This document shows, piece by piece, positions 17,780-26,580 of a stretch of DNA of 54,939 bases (position 1 is the stretch's first letter; each line of letters starts with the position of its first letter). Origin of the DNA: Bacteroidota bacterium (GTDB lineage Bacteria > Bacteroidota > Bacteroidia > Bacteroidales > VadinHA17); assembly GCA_015222065.1 (NCBI GenBank), contig JADFUQ010000311.1:1-54939 (forward strand), read 5' to 3'. The notes below the pieces were generated by a model. It made no database searches. It worked only from the letters and a program-made list of their open reading frames with translations, and had not been told where the DNA came from. The position numbers and the translations under genes are program-made.

Positions 17780-18610
17780 TTAAAACCAGGAACGAGACAA
17801 CTTCATCTTATTAATAAAAACATCTGTCAATGGTTTGTCACTGTCAGAAGTTTTTACACCGGTAATTTTGTCTATAATTTCATTACCTTCCACAACCTCA
17901 CCGAAAACAGTATAAGAACCATCAAGATGTGGTGTACCGCCAAGAGATTTATAAACATTCCTGTGTTCGGGAGGGATAGAGAAAACGGGTAAATTTTTAA
18001 TGTCTTTTTGAAGATGAAGAGTCGCTTCCTGTTGAATTTTCGCGTAATCAATTGCCTCCTCATTAGCAAAAGCCTTTTCTTTTTCTTCATTGATGTATTT
18101 AAAGAATAAAGCTTGTTTATTTTGATCGTTAATGCGCTGCTCAATTTGATAAAGCTTAGCATCGGTAAAAATTTCACCTTGAACAATATAAAATTGTGAG
18201 CCGGAAGATTTTTTTTCAGGATTAATATCATCACCTTCACGGGCTGCAGCAATAACCCCTTTTTTATGAAATAGTGAAGGATTAAATTCAGCAGGAATTG
18301 TATATCCGGGACCATGGTTCTTCTTTTCTTCCGGGGTAGAATTAGTCCTGGTAGCAGGATCGCCTGCCTGTATCATGAAATGGTTAATAACCCTGTGGAA
18401 CAATTGACCGTTATAATAACCTTCTTTAACAAGTTTAATAAAATTATCACGATGTAAAGGAGTTTCATTATAAAGCTTTACCTTGATAGTGCCCAAAGTT
18501 GTTTCAATAATAATAATTTTTTCTTTTGATTTATTGAGGGAAAAAGAACAGGAAATGGAAAAAAAGAGAAGGGCAGAAAATATTAAAAAACCTAATATAA
18601 ATCTTTTCAT
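17780..18610 (-). CDS. Cyclophilin-type peptidyl-prolyl isomerase, lipoprotein
   Basis: The 276-residue protein starts with a lipoprotein signal (MKRFILGFLIFSALLFFSISC). The cyclophilin domain follows: TTLGTIKVKLYNETPLHRDNF, LFHRVINHFMIQAGDP (active-site Arg and Phe) and GSQFYIVQG. A charged insertion of about 65 residues (about 145-205) separates two halves of the fold, as I recall for other Bacteroidota cyclophilins. It closes with YTVFGEVVEGNEIIDKI. It probably assists folding of exported proteins at the cell envelope. It lies upstream of pheS on the same strand and is divergent from the flippase gene over 64 bases. Confidence 0.93.
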   Translation of the reverse strand: MKRFILGFLIFSALLFFSISCSFSLNKSKEKIIIIETTLGTIKVKLYNETPLHRDNFIKLVKEGYYNGQLFHRVINHFMIQAGDPATRTNSTPEEKKNHGPGYTIPAEFNPSLFHKKGVIAAAREGDDINPEKKSSGSQFYIVQGEIFTDAKLYQIEQRINDQNKQALFFKYINEEKEKAFANEEAIDYAKIQQEATLHLQKDIKNLPVFSIPPEHRNVYKSLGGTPHLDGSYTVFGEVVEGNEIIDKITGVKTSDSDKPLTDVFINKMKLSRSWF

Positions 18611-18636
18611 TATTTTTAAAGTTTCTATTAACAGAG

Positions 18637-18644
18637 CAAAATTA
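18637..18644 (-). promoter_or_regulatory. Candidate -7 box for the cyclophilin gene
   Basis: On the minus strand TAATTTTG fits TAnnTTTG and lies 26 bases before the cyclophilin ATG, within the 64-base divergent gap. The -33 element is not evident. Confidence 0.25.
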
Positions 18645-18674
18645 AGATATATTATTAATAATTAAGTTTTTATT

Positions 18675-20150
18675 TTGGAGCAAATACGCAAACTGGCCGG
18701 ACAAACTGCTATTTATGGTTTAGGGACAATTGTTCCCAGGTTTCTGAACTATGCTCTTCTAACGCCTTTTTATACAAGGATATTTGACACGGGAGAATAT
18801 GGCATAGTAACAGAGCTATATGCATATATGGTGGTTTTGCTGGTTATTCTGACCTATGGAATGGAGACAGGATATTTCAGATTTGCTTCAAAGGAAAATC
18901 AACCGGAAAAAGTTTATAGTACAGCCCTGGGATCTATACTGATGACATCTTCATTATTCATTTTGGCAATAATCCTGTTTAACCAGCAGATTGCTGATGT
19001 AATGAAATATTCTGATAATAAAGAATATATTTTGTTATTTTCATTGATAATATCAATAGATGCATGTACTGCAATCCCCTTTGCAAAACTAAGAAGAGAA
19101 GAAAGGGGTTTTAAATTTGCTTTGATAAAAATTATTAATGTTGTTGTAATTATTGGATTGGCATTATTTTTCTATGTGTTGGCTCCAAAAATATATTCGA
19201 AAGACCCAAATGGTATAATAAATTTGATCTATTCACCGGAGGTGGGCGTTGGTTATGTATTTATAGCAAATCTGGCGGGTAGTATAGTAACAATTATACT
19301 ACTGTTACCTGAAATTACAGGTATTAGAATAAGAATAGATAAGGTACTATGGAAAAAAATGATAAAATACAGCTATCCATTGCTAATTGCAGGATTGGCT
19401 GGAACAATAAATGATGTTGTGGATAAAATGGTTTTGAAACACCTGTTAACAGACCAAAATACAGCAATGAGTCAACTTGGTATATACGGTGCAAATTATA
19501 AAATTGGAGTAATAATGGCATTGTTTATACAAATGTTCCGGTATGCTTTTGAACCATTTGCTTTTGCAAATTCTAATGATAAAAATGCAAGAGAGATATA
19601 TGCTGTAGTAATGAAGTATTTCATATTGTTTGGATTGTTTATTTTCCTTGGGGTTATGTTTTATCTGGATGTTATTGTAAAATTATTACTGGGAAAGAAT
19701 TTTATAGTGAGCGAGGCACTGAAAGTGGTACCAATAATTTTAATAGGGTATTTACTTTATGGAGTTTTCGTAAATCTTTCAGTATGGTATAAGGTAAATG
19801 AACTAACAAAATATGGTGCAATTATTACTGGAGTTGGTGCATTAATTACGGTGGTTATAAATGTAAGCCTGGTGCCTGTTTTTGGATACCATGCTTCTGC
19901 ATGGGCACATATTGTATGTTATCTGACAATGGTTATAATGTCTTATTATATTGGTAGAAGATTTTATAAAATACCTTATGAAACAGTTAGAATTATAATA
20001 TATTTTGTGTTTGGATTGGCACTGTATTGGATTTCTAAAATAGTAAAGACAGATATTGAAATTATTAATCTAATTATTAATACGGGGTTTTTAATATTGT
20101 TTGTTGTTGTTGTTTCATGGAAAGAAAAAATAAAATGGAAAGTAAGTTAA
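18675..20150 (+). CDS. Polysaccharide flippase (Wzx/MATE-like oligosaccharide exporter)
   Basis: The 491-residue integral membrane protein has about twelve to fourteen hydrophobic segments and opens with the typical LAGQTAIYGLGTIVPRFLNY and TPFYTRIFDTGEYG. Further marks are YGMETGYFRFA and the central KYSYPLLIAGLAGTINDVVD. It belongs to the MVF/MATE superfamily that flips lipid-linked oligosaccharides across the inner membrane. The start is TTG at 18675: an in-frame stop lies 12 bases upstream and the next Met is about fifty residues in, so TTG is the best supported start. In other Bacteroidota a flippase likewise precedes dut and the TPR-DUF4292-EnvC genes. Confidence 0.9.
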   Translation: MEQIRKLAGQTAIYGLGTIVPRFLNYALLTPFYTRIFDTGEYGIVTELYAYMVVLLVILTYGMETGYFRFASKENQPEKVYSTALGSILMTSSLFILAIILFNQQIADVMKYSDNKEYILLFSLIISIDACTAIPFAKLRREERGFKFALIKIINVVVIIGLALFFYVLAPKIYSKDPNGIINLIYSPEVGVGYVFIANLAGSIVTIILLLPEITGIRIRIDKVLWKKMIKYSYPLLIAGLAGTINDVVDKMVLKHLLTDQNTAMSQLGIYGANYKIGVIMALFIQMFRYAFEPFAFANSNDKNAREIYAVVMKYFILFGLFIFLGVMFYLDVIVKLLLGKNFIVSEALKVVPIILIGYLLYGVFVNLSVWYKVNELTKYGAIITGVGALITVVINVSLVPVFGYHASAWAHIVCYLTMVIMSYYIGRRFYKIPYETVRIIIYFVFGLALYWISKIVKTDIEIINLIINTGFLILFVVVVSWKEKIKWKVS

Positions 20151-20382
20151 GAAAGGAGGAGAAGAAGAGGTGAGAGGTGAGTGAAGAAGTAAGAAGTAGG
20201 GAGTAAAGAGGAGAAGAAGTCGAAGAGTCAAAGGATTAGAGGGTAGAAGAGGGAAGAGGAATGAAAAGAGGGGGTGCGAACTCGTAACCCGTAACCCGAT
20301 ACTCGCAACACATTAAACATATTAACGTTTAAGTATTCCAAACCCGAGGCACTGAATAGTAATTAATAATAAAACGAAACGA
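20151..20382. repeat. Purine-rich spacer ending in GTAACCC words
   Basis: About 130 bases directly after the flippase stop are almost all A and G on the plus strand (GAAGAAGTAAGAAGTAGGGA type). CTCGTAACCCGTAACCCGAT (20281-20300) follows, and then sequence leading into dut. The same order is seen at 22951-23115 and 35564-35750. Confidence 0.6.
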
Positions 20383-20817
20383 ATGATAATAAAAATAGTA
20401 AACATATCAAATAATAAATTACCGGCGTATAGTACGAAACTGTCAGCGGGAGTAGATCTAAGGGCAAATGTTTTAAAGAAGATTATTATTAAACCGCTTG
20501 AAAGGACTATGGTACCAACGGGTTTATTTATTGAGCTGCCGGATGGATATGAGGCACAAATTAGACCAAGAAGCGGATTAGCAATAAAGAAAGGAATTAC
20601 TGTATTGAATACACCAGGAACAATAGACGCTGATTACAGAGGGGAAATAATGATAATTCTTATTAACCTGTCAAATGAAAATGTGGAAATAAATAATGGA
20701 GAAAGAATATGCCAAATGGTTATTAACAGGCATGAGAAAGTAAGCTTTGAGGAAGTAAAAGTATTAAATATAACAAAGAGAGGAAAAGGCGGATTCGGAC
20801 ATACAGGAAGTAAGTAA
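20383..20817 (+). CDS. dut: dUTP diphosphatase
   Basis: This trimeric dUTPase hydrolyses dUTP to dUMP and pyrophosphate, keeping uracil out of DNA and feeding dTMP synthesis. All five motifs are present in 144 residues: AGVDLRAN (1), RPRSGLAIKKG (2), NTPGTIDADYRGE (3), GERICQMVI (4) and RGKGGFGHTG (5, the arm that closes over the neighbouring site). The ATG at 20383 gives the normal N-terminus. It lies in a same-strand run, but 232 and 375 bases separate it from its neighbours, so co-transcription is unproven. Confidence 0.96.
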   Translation: MIIKIVNISNNKLPAYSTKLSAGVDLRANVLKKIIIKPLERTMVPTGLFIELPDGYEAQIRPRSGLAIKKGITVLNTPGTIDADYRGEIMIILINLSNENVEINNGERICQMVINRHEKVSFEEVKVLNITKRGKGGFGHTGSK

Positions 20818-21192
20818 AGATTAAATTATAAAGGAAAAATAGGTAACAAGACAATCGGCAATAAGCAGTCCACAGTCTAAAAGAAATTAAATAGCAATCA
20901 AAAAATTATAAATAGTAAAAATTACAAATGACAAGCACCAAATAACAACTGATCCGCTGGCGGAGACCTCATGAACACCTTTGAAAATTAATTATTTTGT
21001 GAATAAATAAATTTCAAATGTCAAAGTTCAAAAAAAGAAAATAGAAAGAAGAAAAACAATATATTGGTAAATTCTATTTTGATTTTTTTTTTTTTGTTAA
21101 TTAGAATTTATTTGTTATTTGTTTATTGTTTTTTGGTGCTTTAGTTCAAAATATGTTTGATTTTATAGACAGATATTAAATAGTTAAGGAAA
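20818..21192. repeat. Spacer with inverted-repeat element, copy 2
   Basis: AAGCACCAAATAACAA (20933-20948) and TTGTTTTTTGGTGCTT (21126-21141) are 15 of 16 complementary, bounding an element of about 210 bases. Inside, 20968-21020 matches 2161-2210 (ACACCTTTGAAAATTAATTA). A GCAGTCCACAGTC word lies at 20864-20878. TATGTTTG (21152-21159), just outside the right end, could act as a -7 box for the TPR gene. There is no coding capacity. Confidence 0.75.
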
Positions 21193-22950
21193 ATGAAAAG
21201 AGAAATGAAAATTGCGTTTGGATTATTGATTTTAACTGTTTTAATTACAGGATGCTTAAGAAAAGAGTATCCTAGAAAGACAAAGATAGATGAAAAAACA
21301 GTAAAGATTGAGGAAACAGATACAGAATATAAATATTTTTTCGCTGAAGGGATAAAGCAAAAAATGCTTGGAAATATAGGACAAGCAGCAAGATATTTTG
21401 AAAAGGCGATGAAGCTTAATAAAAAAAGCTCAGCTGCTTGTTATGAGTTATCAAGTATTTATACAATAACAGGAAACTATAACGAAGCAATTAAATATGC
21501 CAGAAGAGCAGAAAAACTGGACGAGAAGAATATTTGGTATAAATTACATCTTGCTAATTTATATCATATTACAAAAGAAGTTGATAGTACAATAGTGATA
21601 TATGAAAAAATACAAAATAAATTTCCTGATAGAAATGATTTGGCTTTTAATCTGAGTGAATTATATAAGGAAAAAGGAGAAAAGGAAAAAGCATTAAGAA
21701 TATATGAAAAATTGGAAGAAAGGATTGGGATAAGCAAACATTTGGGACTGGCGAAGGAGGATATTTATGAAAAAGAAGGAAAATTCGAATTGGCGAAAAA
21801 TGAATTGGATAAATTGTTGAGAGTATATGAAAATGATGTGAATATTATGGGTGTACTGGCCGAACTATATCATAATAACGGATATGATGATAAAGCAAAA
21901 GAGACATATGAAAAAATATTTAAGATTGAACCAGACAATTATAATGCAAAAGTTTCATTGTTAGGATATTATAGAAAAAAGAAAGAGTACACAAAAGTTT
22001 TTGAAATTGTAAGAGAAATTATAGAAAATAGTGAGATAAAAGTTAATGAGAAAGTACAAATGATGTTGTCTTTCATATCAAACCCCGTGGAAATAAGAAA
22101 CTATACAGCAAATATTGAAATATTTGTTAGAAAACTTGAAGATCAATACCCGGATGACCATAAAGTAAAAGCGATAGCAGCAGATTTGTGTATAAGGACA
22201 GGTAAATTGGAGGAAGCGAGAAATAAGCTAAAGTATATAATAGAAAAGGGTAAAGGGAATTTTGTTTTATGGGAGCAGTTTCTATTAATTGAAAATAGCA
22301 TGAGAAATTATTCAGAGCTTTATAAGGGAAGTGAGAGAGCAATTAAAATTTACCCGGAAAGTCCAATATTTTATTTATTAAAAGGAATTTCGGCTAGTGA
22401 GTTAAAGAAATATGAAGTATCAATTAAAGCACTGGAAGAAGGATTGAAATTCGTGAAAAACGACAATCAATTGAAAATACAGTTTTATTCAATAATAGGT
22501 GATAGTTACAAAAGTATGGGTTTGCAAAAGAAATCAGATGAAGCAATGGAAATGGCTCTGGAAATTGATTCTGAAAACACAATTGTATTGAATAATTATG
22601 CGTACTATTTATCAGAGAGGGGATGCCGGTTGAGAAAAGCCCTTAAAATGAGTGGTAAGTGTATAATAATTGAACCAAAAAATGCCACATATTTAGATAC
22701 ATATGGATGGATACTTTATAAAATGGGTAAAATAAATGAGGCAAAAGCATATTTGGAAAAAGCAATGAATAATGCAGGTGTAAATGATCCGGAAATAACA
22801 GAACATTATGGAGATATACTATATGAGATGAAAGAATATGTTAGAGCTGTTGAAACCTGGGAAGATGCAATTCTTTTGGGTGGAGAAAAGAAAAAAATTG
22901 AAAAGAAAATTAATGAAGCGAAACAGGAAAACAGCGAAAAGAAAAAGTAA
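21193..22950 (+). CDS. TPR-repeat lipoprotein
   Basis: The 585-residue protein begins with a lipoprotein signal, with C21 in LITGC. An array of about twelve tetratricopeptide repeats follows, for example AARYFEKAMKLNKKSSAACY, NYNEAIKYARRAEKLDEKN and KINEAKAYLEKAMNNAG. The C-terminus is Lys/Glu-rich. It is probably a periplasm-facing scaffold anchored in a membrane; the partner is unknown. In Bacteroidota this gene commonly sits between dut and the DUF4292 and EnvC-like genes, which suggests a shared envelope role. Codon use is very A- and G-rich. An alternative start five codons in (MKIAFG) is possible. Confidence 0.9.
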   Translation: MKREMKIAFGLLILTVLITGCLRKEYPRKTKIDEKTVKIEETDTEYKYFFAEGIKQKMLGNIGQAARYFEKAMKLNKKSSAACYELSSIYTITGNYNEAIKYARRAEKLDEKNIWYKLHLANLYHITKEVDSTIVIYEKIQNKFPDRNDLAFNLSELYKEKGEKEKALRIYEKLEERIGISKHLGLAKEDIYEKEGKFELAKNELDKLLRVYENDVNIMGVLAELYHNNGYDDKAKETYEKIFKIEPDNYNAKVSLLGYYRKKKEYTKVFEIVREIIENSEIKVNEKVQMMLSFISNPVEIRNYTANIEIFVRKLEDQYPDDHKVKAIAADLCIRTGKLEEARNKLKYIIEKGKGNFVLWEQFLLIENSMRNYSELYKGSERAIKIYPESPIFYLLKGISASELKKYEVSIKALEEGLKFVKNDNQLKIQFYSIIGDSYKSMGLQKKSDEAMEMALEIDSENTIVLNNYAYYLSERGCRLRKALKMSGKCIIIEPKNATYLDTYGWILYKMGKINEAKAYLEKAMNNAGVNDPEITEHYGDILYEMKEYVRAVETWEDAILLGGEKKKIEKKINEAKQENSEKKK

Positions 22951-23424
22951 CTAATCAGTACTTAAAGTGAAATAAAGGTGCGTAGGTGAGTAATGAGGAG
23001 GAGAAGAAGAGATGAGAGGTGAGTAAAGAAGTAAGAAGAAGAGGGAAGAATGAAGAGTTCAGAGCTCAAAGATATTAATTAGTAACCCGTAACCCGTAAC
23101 ACGAAACCCGTAACTTTTTGAAAGAATGTAAAATGTAGAATATAAAACAAGAGCAATTACCTCAACGGGGTACAGGTAAGCATAGTTAGAGCGCCGGAAC
23201 TAGCGTTTTTTACTAGTACCAGTAACGTTGAATCCGGCGTAAGAAACAGAGACTGAAAAAGTATGAAGCAAAAGCGGTGAGAGGCGAGTAGGTAAGTACG
23301 GTAAATAGTTTAGAATTTTAGCATTTTAGCAGTCTTGGCATTTTAAGCATTTTAGGCAATTTAAACTTTAAGCACTTTAGGCATTTCTTTTATTAGGCAA
23401 TAAATAGTTAAAAGAATTAAAATT
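22951..23424. other. 474-base modular spacer
   Basis: In order along the transcribed strand it holds: a purine tract (22970-23065); GTAACCCGTAACCCGTAAC (about 23082-23100); GAATGTAAAATGTAGAAT (23124-23141), which resembles part of the spacer near 9150-9180 in reverse; a compact GC-rich fold (23163-23239); a second purine stretch; and tandem GCATTTTAG/CTTTAGGCA words (23316-23395) leading into the DUF4292 gene. No gene is supported. Confidence 0.6.
23163..23239 (+). repeat. Compact GC-rich structured segment
   Basis: CGCCGGA (23192-23198) pairs with TCCGGCG (23233-23239), enclosing ACTAG/CTAGT (23199-23203 with 23213-23217) around a CGTTTTTTA loop. Upstream CAACG (23163-23167) and GGTAC (23169-23173) can pair with CGTTG (23226-23230) and GTACC (23216-23220), which would cross the outer stem. 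It stands out because the surrounding spacer is strongly AT-rich. Confidence 0.5.
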
Positions 23425-24243
23425 ATGAGGAAAGGGAAGAAAATATTCTTAATTATTTGTATGTGTTTAATATATACCGGGTTGCCAGGATGTAAAACTA
23501 CAAGAAAAAGTATTCGTTTATTTAATAAAAGAAATGCAGAAAGTGTAGAAAGAGTTAAAGAAAGTCTTATTAAAAAAAAGATTGATGTTAAATACATTTG
23601 GGTAAAAAGATATAATTGTGAGATAAGAGAAAATTGGAAAAGAAAAGATTTTTATGGAGATATAAAAATTGTAAAAGATGAAAGAATAGTGATAACTGTT
23701 AAAAGCGGAATAGGAATAGAAACGGCTAGAATATTGCTAACACAGGATTCTGTAAAAATTGTTGATAGAATGAATAAGGAGGTTTTTTGTGGAGGGTATG
23801 AACAAATGAAAAGATATTTTGGCTTGATTGATTGTTATAAAAGAGCTGAAGATTTATTGATAAGCAATAATTCGATGGTTATAGAGGAAATAGAGAATAA
23901 AAACGGAAAGAAATACGATATAAGAAACGGAGAGAATAATAATGAAATAATTATTTATGAAATCGGGGTCAAAAAGAGAAGAAATAAAAAGTTTACTATA
24001 GGAGTTAATAATTACAATATTATTGAGTACTTGGAAAAAGATGGAGAAATAGAAATGCTGAAAGTGACTTATTTAAAGTGGAGTGATATTGGTAAAATAA
24101 AATTTCCGAATGAGTTAAAAATAGAAGTGCATAAAAATAGTGAGAAAAGTATAGCAATAATAAAATATGAAAGAATTGAAATTAATGGAAAGATTAATAT
24201 CAAATTCAGAATACCCGATGGATATAAAGTGATAGACTTATGA
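23425..24243 (+). CDS. DUF4292-type lipoprotein
   Basis: The 272-residue protein has a lipobox at GLPGC (C23) after a hydrophobic leader. The body resembles the DUF4292/LolB-like group of Bacteroidota: an early KKKIDVKYIWVKRYNCEIR segment, a central YFGLIDCYKRAEDLLI, and a predominantly beta C-terminus ending RIPDGYKVIDL. The fold would be a lipoprotein-handling half barrel in the outer membrane; this is family-based inference, not proven. It overlaps the next gene by four bases (ATGA), so the two are translationally coupled. Codon use is strongly A/G-rich. Confidence 0.82.
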   Translation: MRKGKKIFLIICMCLIYTGLPGCKTTRKSIRLFNKRNAESVERVKESLIKKKIDVKYIWVKRYNCEIRENWKRKDFYGDIKIVKDERIVITVKSGIGIETARILLTQDSVKIVDRMNKEVFCGGYEQMKRYFGLIDCYKRAEDLLISNNSMVIEEIENKNGKKYDIRNGENNNEIIIYEIGVKKRRNKKFTIGVNNYNIIEYLEKDGEIEMLKVTYLKWSDIGKIKFPNELKIEVHKNSEKSIAIIKYERIEINGKINIKFRIPDGYKVIDL

Positions 24244-25448
24244 TTTGTAAAAAAGATAAAAAATATTGGGGTATAATATTGATAATGTGGATTTTAATGT
24301 TAGGGGGGGAATGTTTTGGCCAAACAAGAAAAGAGCTTGAAGAGGAAAGATCGAAGACAATGAGGGAGATAGAATTAACAAACATTATACTGGAAAAAAC
24401 CGAAAAATCAAGAAAGCAATCATTAAATCAGTTAATAATACTAAGACGAAGAATTGAAAAAAGGAACAAATATGTTAATACACTGGAAGAGGAAATAATT
24501 TTGGTTGATGGAAAGATTAAAGAAAATAACTGGGTAATGAATTCCCTGGAAAATGATTTAGAGAAAATAAAGAAAGAATATGAAAGAATAATAATTGGCA
24601 GCTATAAGAAATCTAAGAATCAGGATAATATTATATATATTTTAGCATCAAAAAATTATGGAGAGGCATACAGAAGAATAAAGTATTATAAGCAATTAGT
24701 AGCATATAGAAAAAAGCAAGCAAAGAAAATTATAGCAATAAACATAATTCTCGATCTAAAAGAAGTTGAATTGGAAGAAGAAAGAGATAAAAAGCAAGAT
24801 CTCTTAAGCATTAGGAAAACAGAAAAGGAAAAGCTGAATGTAGAAAAAGATAGAAAGAACAAGATGGTTATAAGCCTCGGGAAAAAGGAAAAAAAGCTTA
24901 GAAATGAGATAAAGACAAGGGAAAGAATTTCAAGAGAGCTGGAGAAAGAAATAACAAGAATAATTCAAGAAGAAAGAGAAAGAGAAAAAGGAAGAGGGAT
25001 TATGAAATTAACGCCGGAGGAAGAAAATATTGCAATAAATTTTTCAAGCAATAAAGGGAAACTTCCATGGCCGACGGAAAGAGGTATAATAATTGAAAAA
25101 TTTGGAGAGCATAAACACGCGGTTTTAAAAAACGTAAAAATAAACAATAACGGTATTGATATTGCGACGACTGAAAAGGCGGAAATTAGGGCAATATTTG
25201 AGGGAGAGGTAAGAAAAATAGTAGCAATAAAAGGAGCAAATAATACTGTATTGATAAAGCATGGTAATTTCTTTTCGGTATATCAGAATTTGGTTGAAGT
25301 AAATGTAAAAAAGGGGGAAAAAGTAAAAACAAAACAAAAAATTGGAATAGTTTATTCAAATAATGAATCAGAGAGAGACAATATAATTCATTTAGAAATA
25401 TGGGAAAACAATGTAAAGATGAATCCTGAGACTTGGATTGCAAAATAA
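24240..25448 (+). CDS. EnvC-like murein hydrolase activator with degenerate LytM domain
   Basis: The 402-residue protein has a signal peptide (IILIMWILMLGGECFG), a long coiled coil (about 30-260), and a C-terminal LytM/M23 fold (about 285-400). The metal-binding residues of active M23 peptidases are not kept: the usual H-x-GxD reads NNNGIDI, and the YxHL strand reads VYQNL; only HLEIW retains its His. As in EnvC, it is therefore probably an activator of an N-acetylmuramoyl-L-alanine amidase during daughter-cell separation rather than an enzyme. The start overlaps the DUF4292 stop. Confidence 0.87.
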   Translation: MICKKDKKYWGIILIMWILMLGGECFGQTRKELEEERSKTMREIELTNIILEKTEKSRKQSLNQLIILRRRIEKRNKYVNTLEEEIILVDGKIKENNWVMNSLENDLEKIKKEYERIIIGSYKKSKNQDNIIYILASKNYGEAYRRIKYYKQLVAYRKKQAKKIIAINIILDLKEVELEEERDKKQDLLSIRKTEKEKLNVEKDRKNKMVISLGKKEKKLRNEIKTRERISRELEKEITRIIQEEREREKGRGIMKLTPEEENIAINFSSNKGKLPWPTERGIIIEKFGEHKHAVLKNVKINNNGIDIATTEKAEIRAIFEGEVRKIVAIKGANNTVLIKHGNFFSVYQNLVEVNVKKGEKVKTKQKIGIVYSNNESERDNIIHLEIWENNVKMNPETWIAK

Positions 25449-25514
25449 AATTGTAAATTGTAACCTGAAAAGGAAAAAGAAAGTATAAAGAAAAGAGGGA
25501 AAATAAAATATAAA

Positions 25515-25910
25515 ATGAGAAACGTAGTTAAAATAGCATCAAAACCGGAAAACCTGAGAGAAATTGAGAAATTTATTGATAAATTTAACGAAATAGAGGA
25601 ATTAGATAACGGTCTGTATGGGAAGGTAATGCTTGCGACAATAGAAGCGGCAAATAATGCAATAGTACATGGGAACAAGTTGGATCCGCAGAAAATTGTT
25701 AAGGTTGAAATAGCAAAAGGAGAAGGCAGAATTGAAATTTATGTTGAAGACCAGGGAAATGGATTTGATTATATGAGAATTCCGGATCCGACTGCACCGG
25801 AAAACATTGAAAATATTCATGGAAGAGGTGTTTTTTTAATGAAGCAATTGTCAGATGAAGTAAATTTTTATAAAAATGGAACTAAAGTGCAGATATTGTT
25901 TAAAATATAG
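25515..25910 (+). CDS. RsbW-like histidine-kinase-type ATPase (anti-sigma regulator family)
   Basis: This 131-residue GHKL-fold domain stands alone. It has an N box (EAANNAIVHGN), a G1 box (VEDQGNGFD) and a G2 box (GRGVFLMKQL). RsbW/SpoIIAB relatives bind sigma factors or phosphorylate STAS antagonists. No sigma factor or STAS protein is adjacent, so the partner is unknown. The gene sits before ybeY and mnmG, an order also seen in other Bacteroidota. It begins 66 bases after the EnvC-like gene and shares its strand. Confidence 0.9.
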   Translation: MRNVVKIASKPENLREIEKFIDKFNEIEELDNGLYGKVMLATIEAANNAIVHGNKLDPQKIVKVEIAKGEGRIEIYVEDQGNGFDYMRIPDPTAPENIENIHGRGVFLMKQLSDEVNFYKNGTKVQILFKI

Positions 25911-26046
25911 TAAGGTGAGTGGGTGAGTAAGGAAGAAGAAGAAAAATCAAATTTCACGATTTACGACTCACGATTATTTAATTTTAGTCATTTAATCATT
26001 ATTACATTGTGATAATTAAGTACTGAATAGCTGAAATCTGTTTATT

Positions 26047-26460
26047 ATGGAAATATATTTTCATAAAGAAGATGTAAAAATTGAAGTCAAAGAAAAAGAG
26101 AGAATTAGGCAATGGATAGAGAAGACAATAAAAAATGAAGGGAAAAAAGGAGAAACAATAAATATAATTCTAACAGGAAATAATAATATAAAGTCTTTAA
26201 ATAAAAAGTATTTGAACAGAAATTATCTGACAGATATTATTGCTTTCAATTATAACAGGGAGAATATTATATCAGGAGACCTGTTTCTGAACCCGGGTAC
26301 AATTAAGAAAAACGCGGAAAAATATAAATCAAAATTTTCAGAGGAAATTAAAAGGGTTATAATTCATGGTGTTCTACACCTGATTGGTTATGATGATAAG
26401 AAAGAGGAGGAGAAAAAAGTGATGAGAGAAAAAGAAAATTTTTACCTGGATAGATTTTAG
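26047..26460 (+). CDS. ybeY: Endoribonuclease YbeY (16S rRNA maturation)
   Basis: YbeY is a zinc endoribonuclease used in 16S rRNA 3'-end processing and ribosome quality control. The 137-residue protein carries LTDIIAFNY, SGDLFLNP and the zinc site HGVLHLIGYDD. The third canonical ligand (HGxxHLxGYDH) is replaced by Asp, as I recall from other Bacteroidota YbeY proteins that have a charged residue there; the site may still hold metal. It is full length, 136 bases past the RsbW-like gene and 120 bases before mnmG. Confidence 0.93.
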   Translation: MEIYFHKEDVKIEVKEKERIRQWIEKTIKNEGKKGETINIILTGNNNIKSLNKKYLNRNYLTDIIAFNYNRENIISGDLFLNPGTIKKNAEKYKSKFSEEIKRVIIHGVLHLIGYDDKKEEEKKVMREKENFYLDRF

Positions 26461-26580
26461 ACCGTTATAGAGCTTACCAATAGAAGAAAAGAATAAATTT
26501 GTAGGTATTATAATAAAGCACTGTTTTTATCAGATGCAATTATTTGATTTTAAGTTGTTAATGTATAAGCAGTAAGGATA

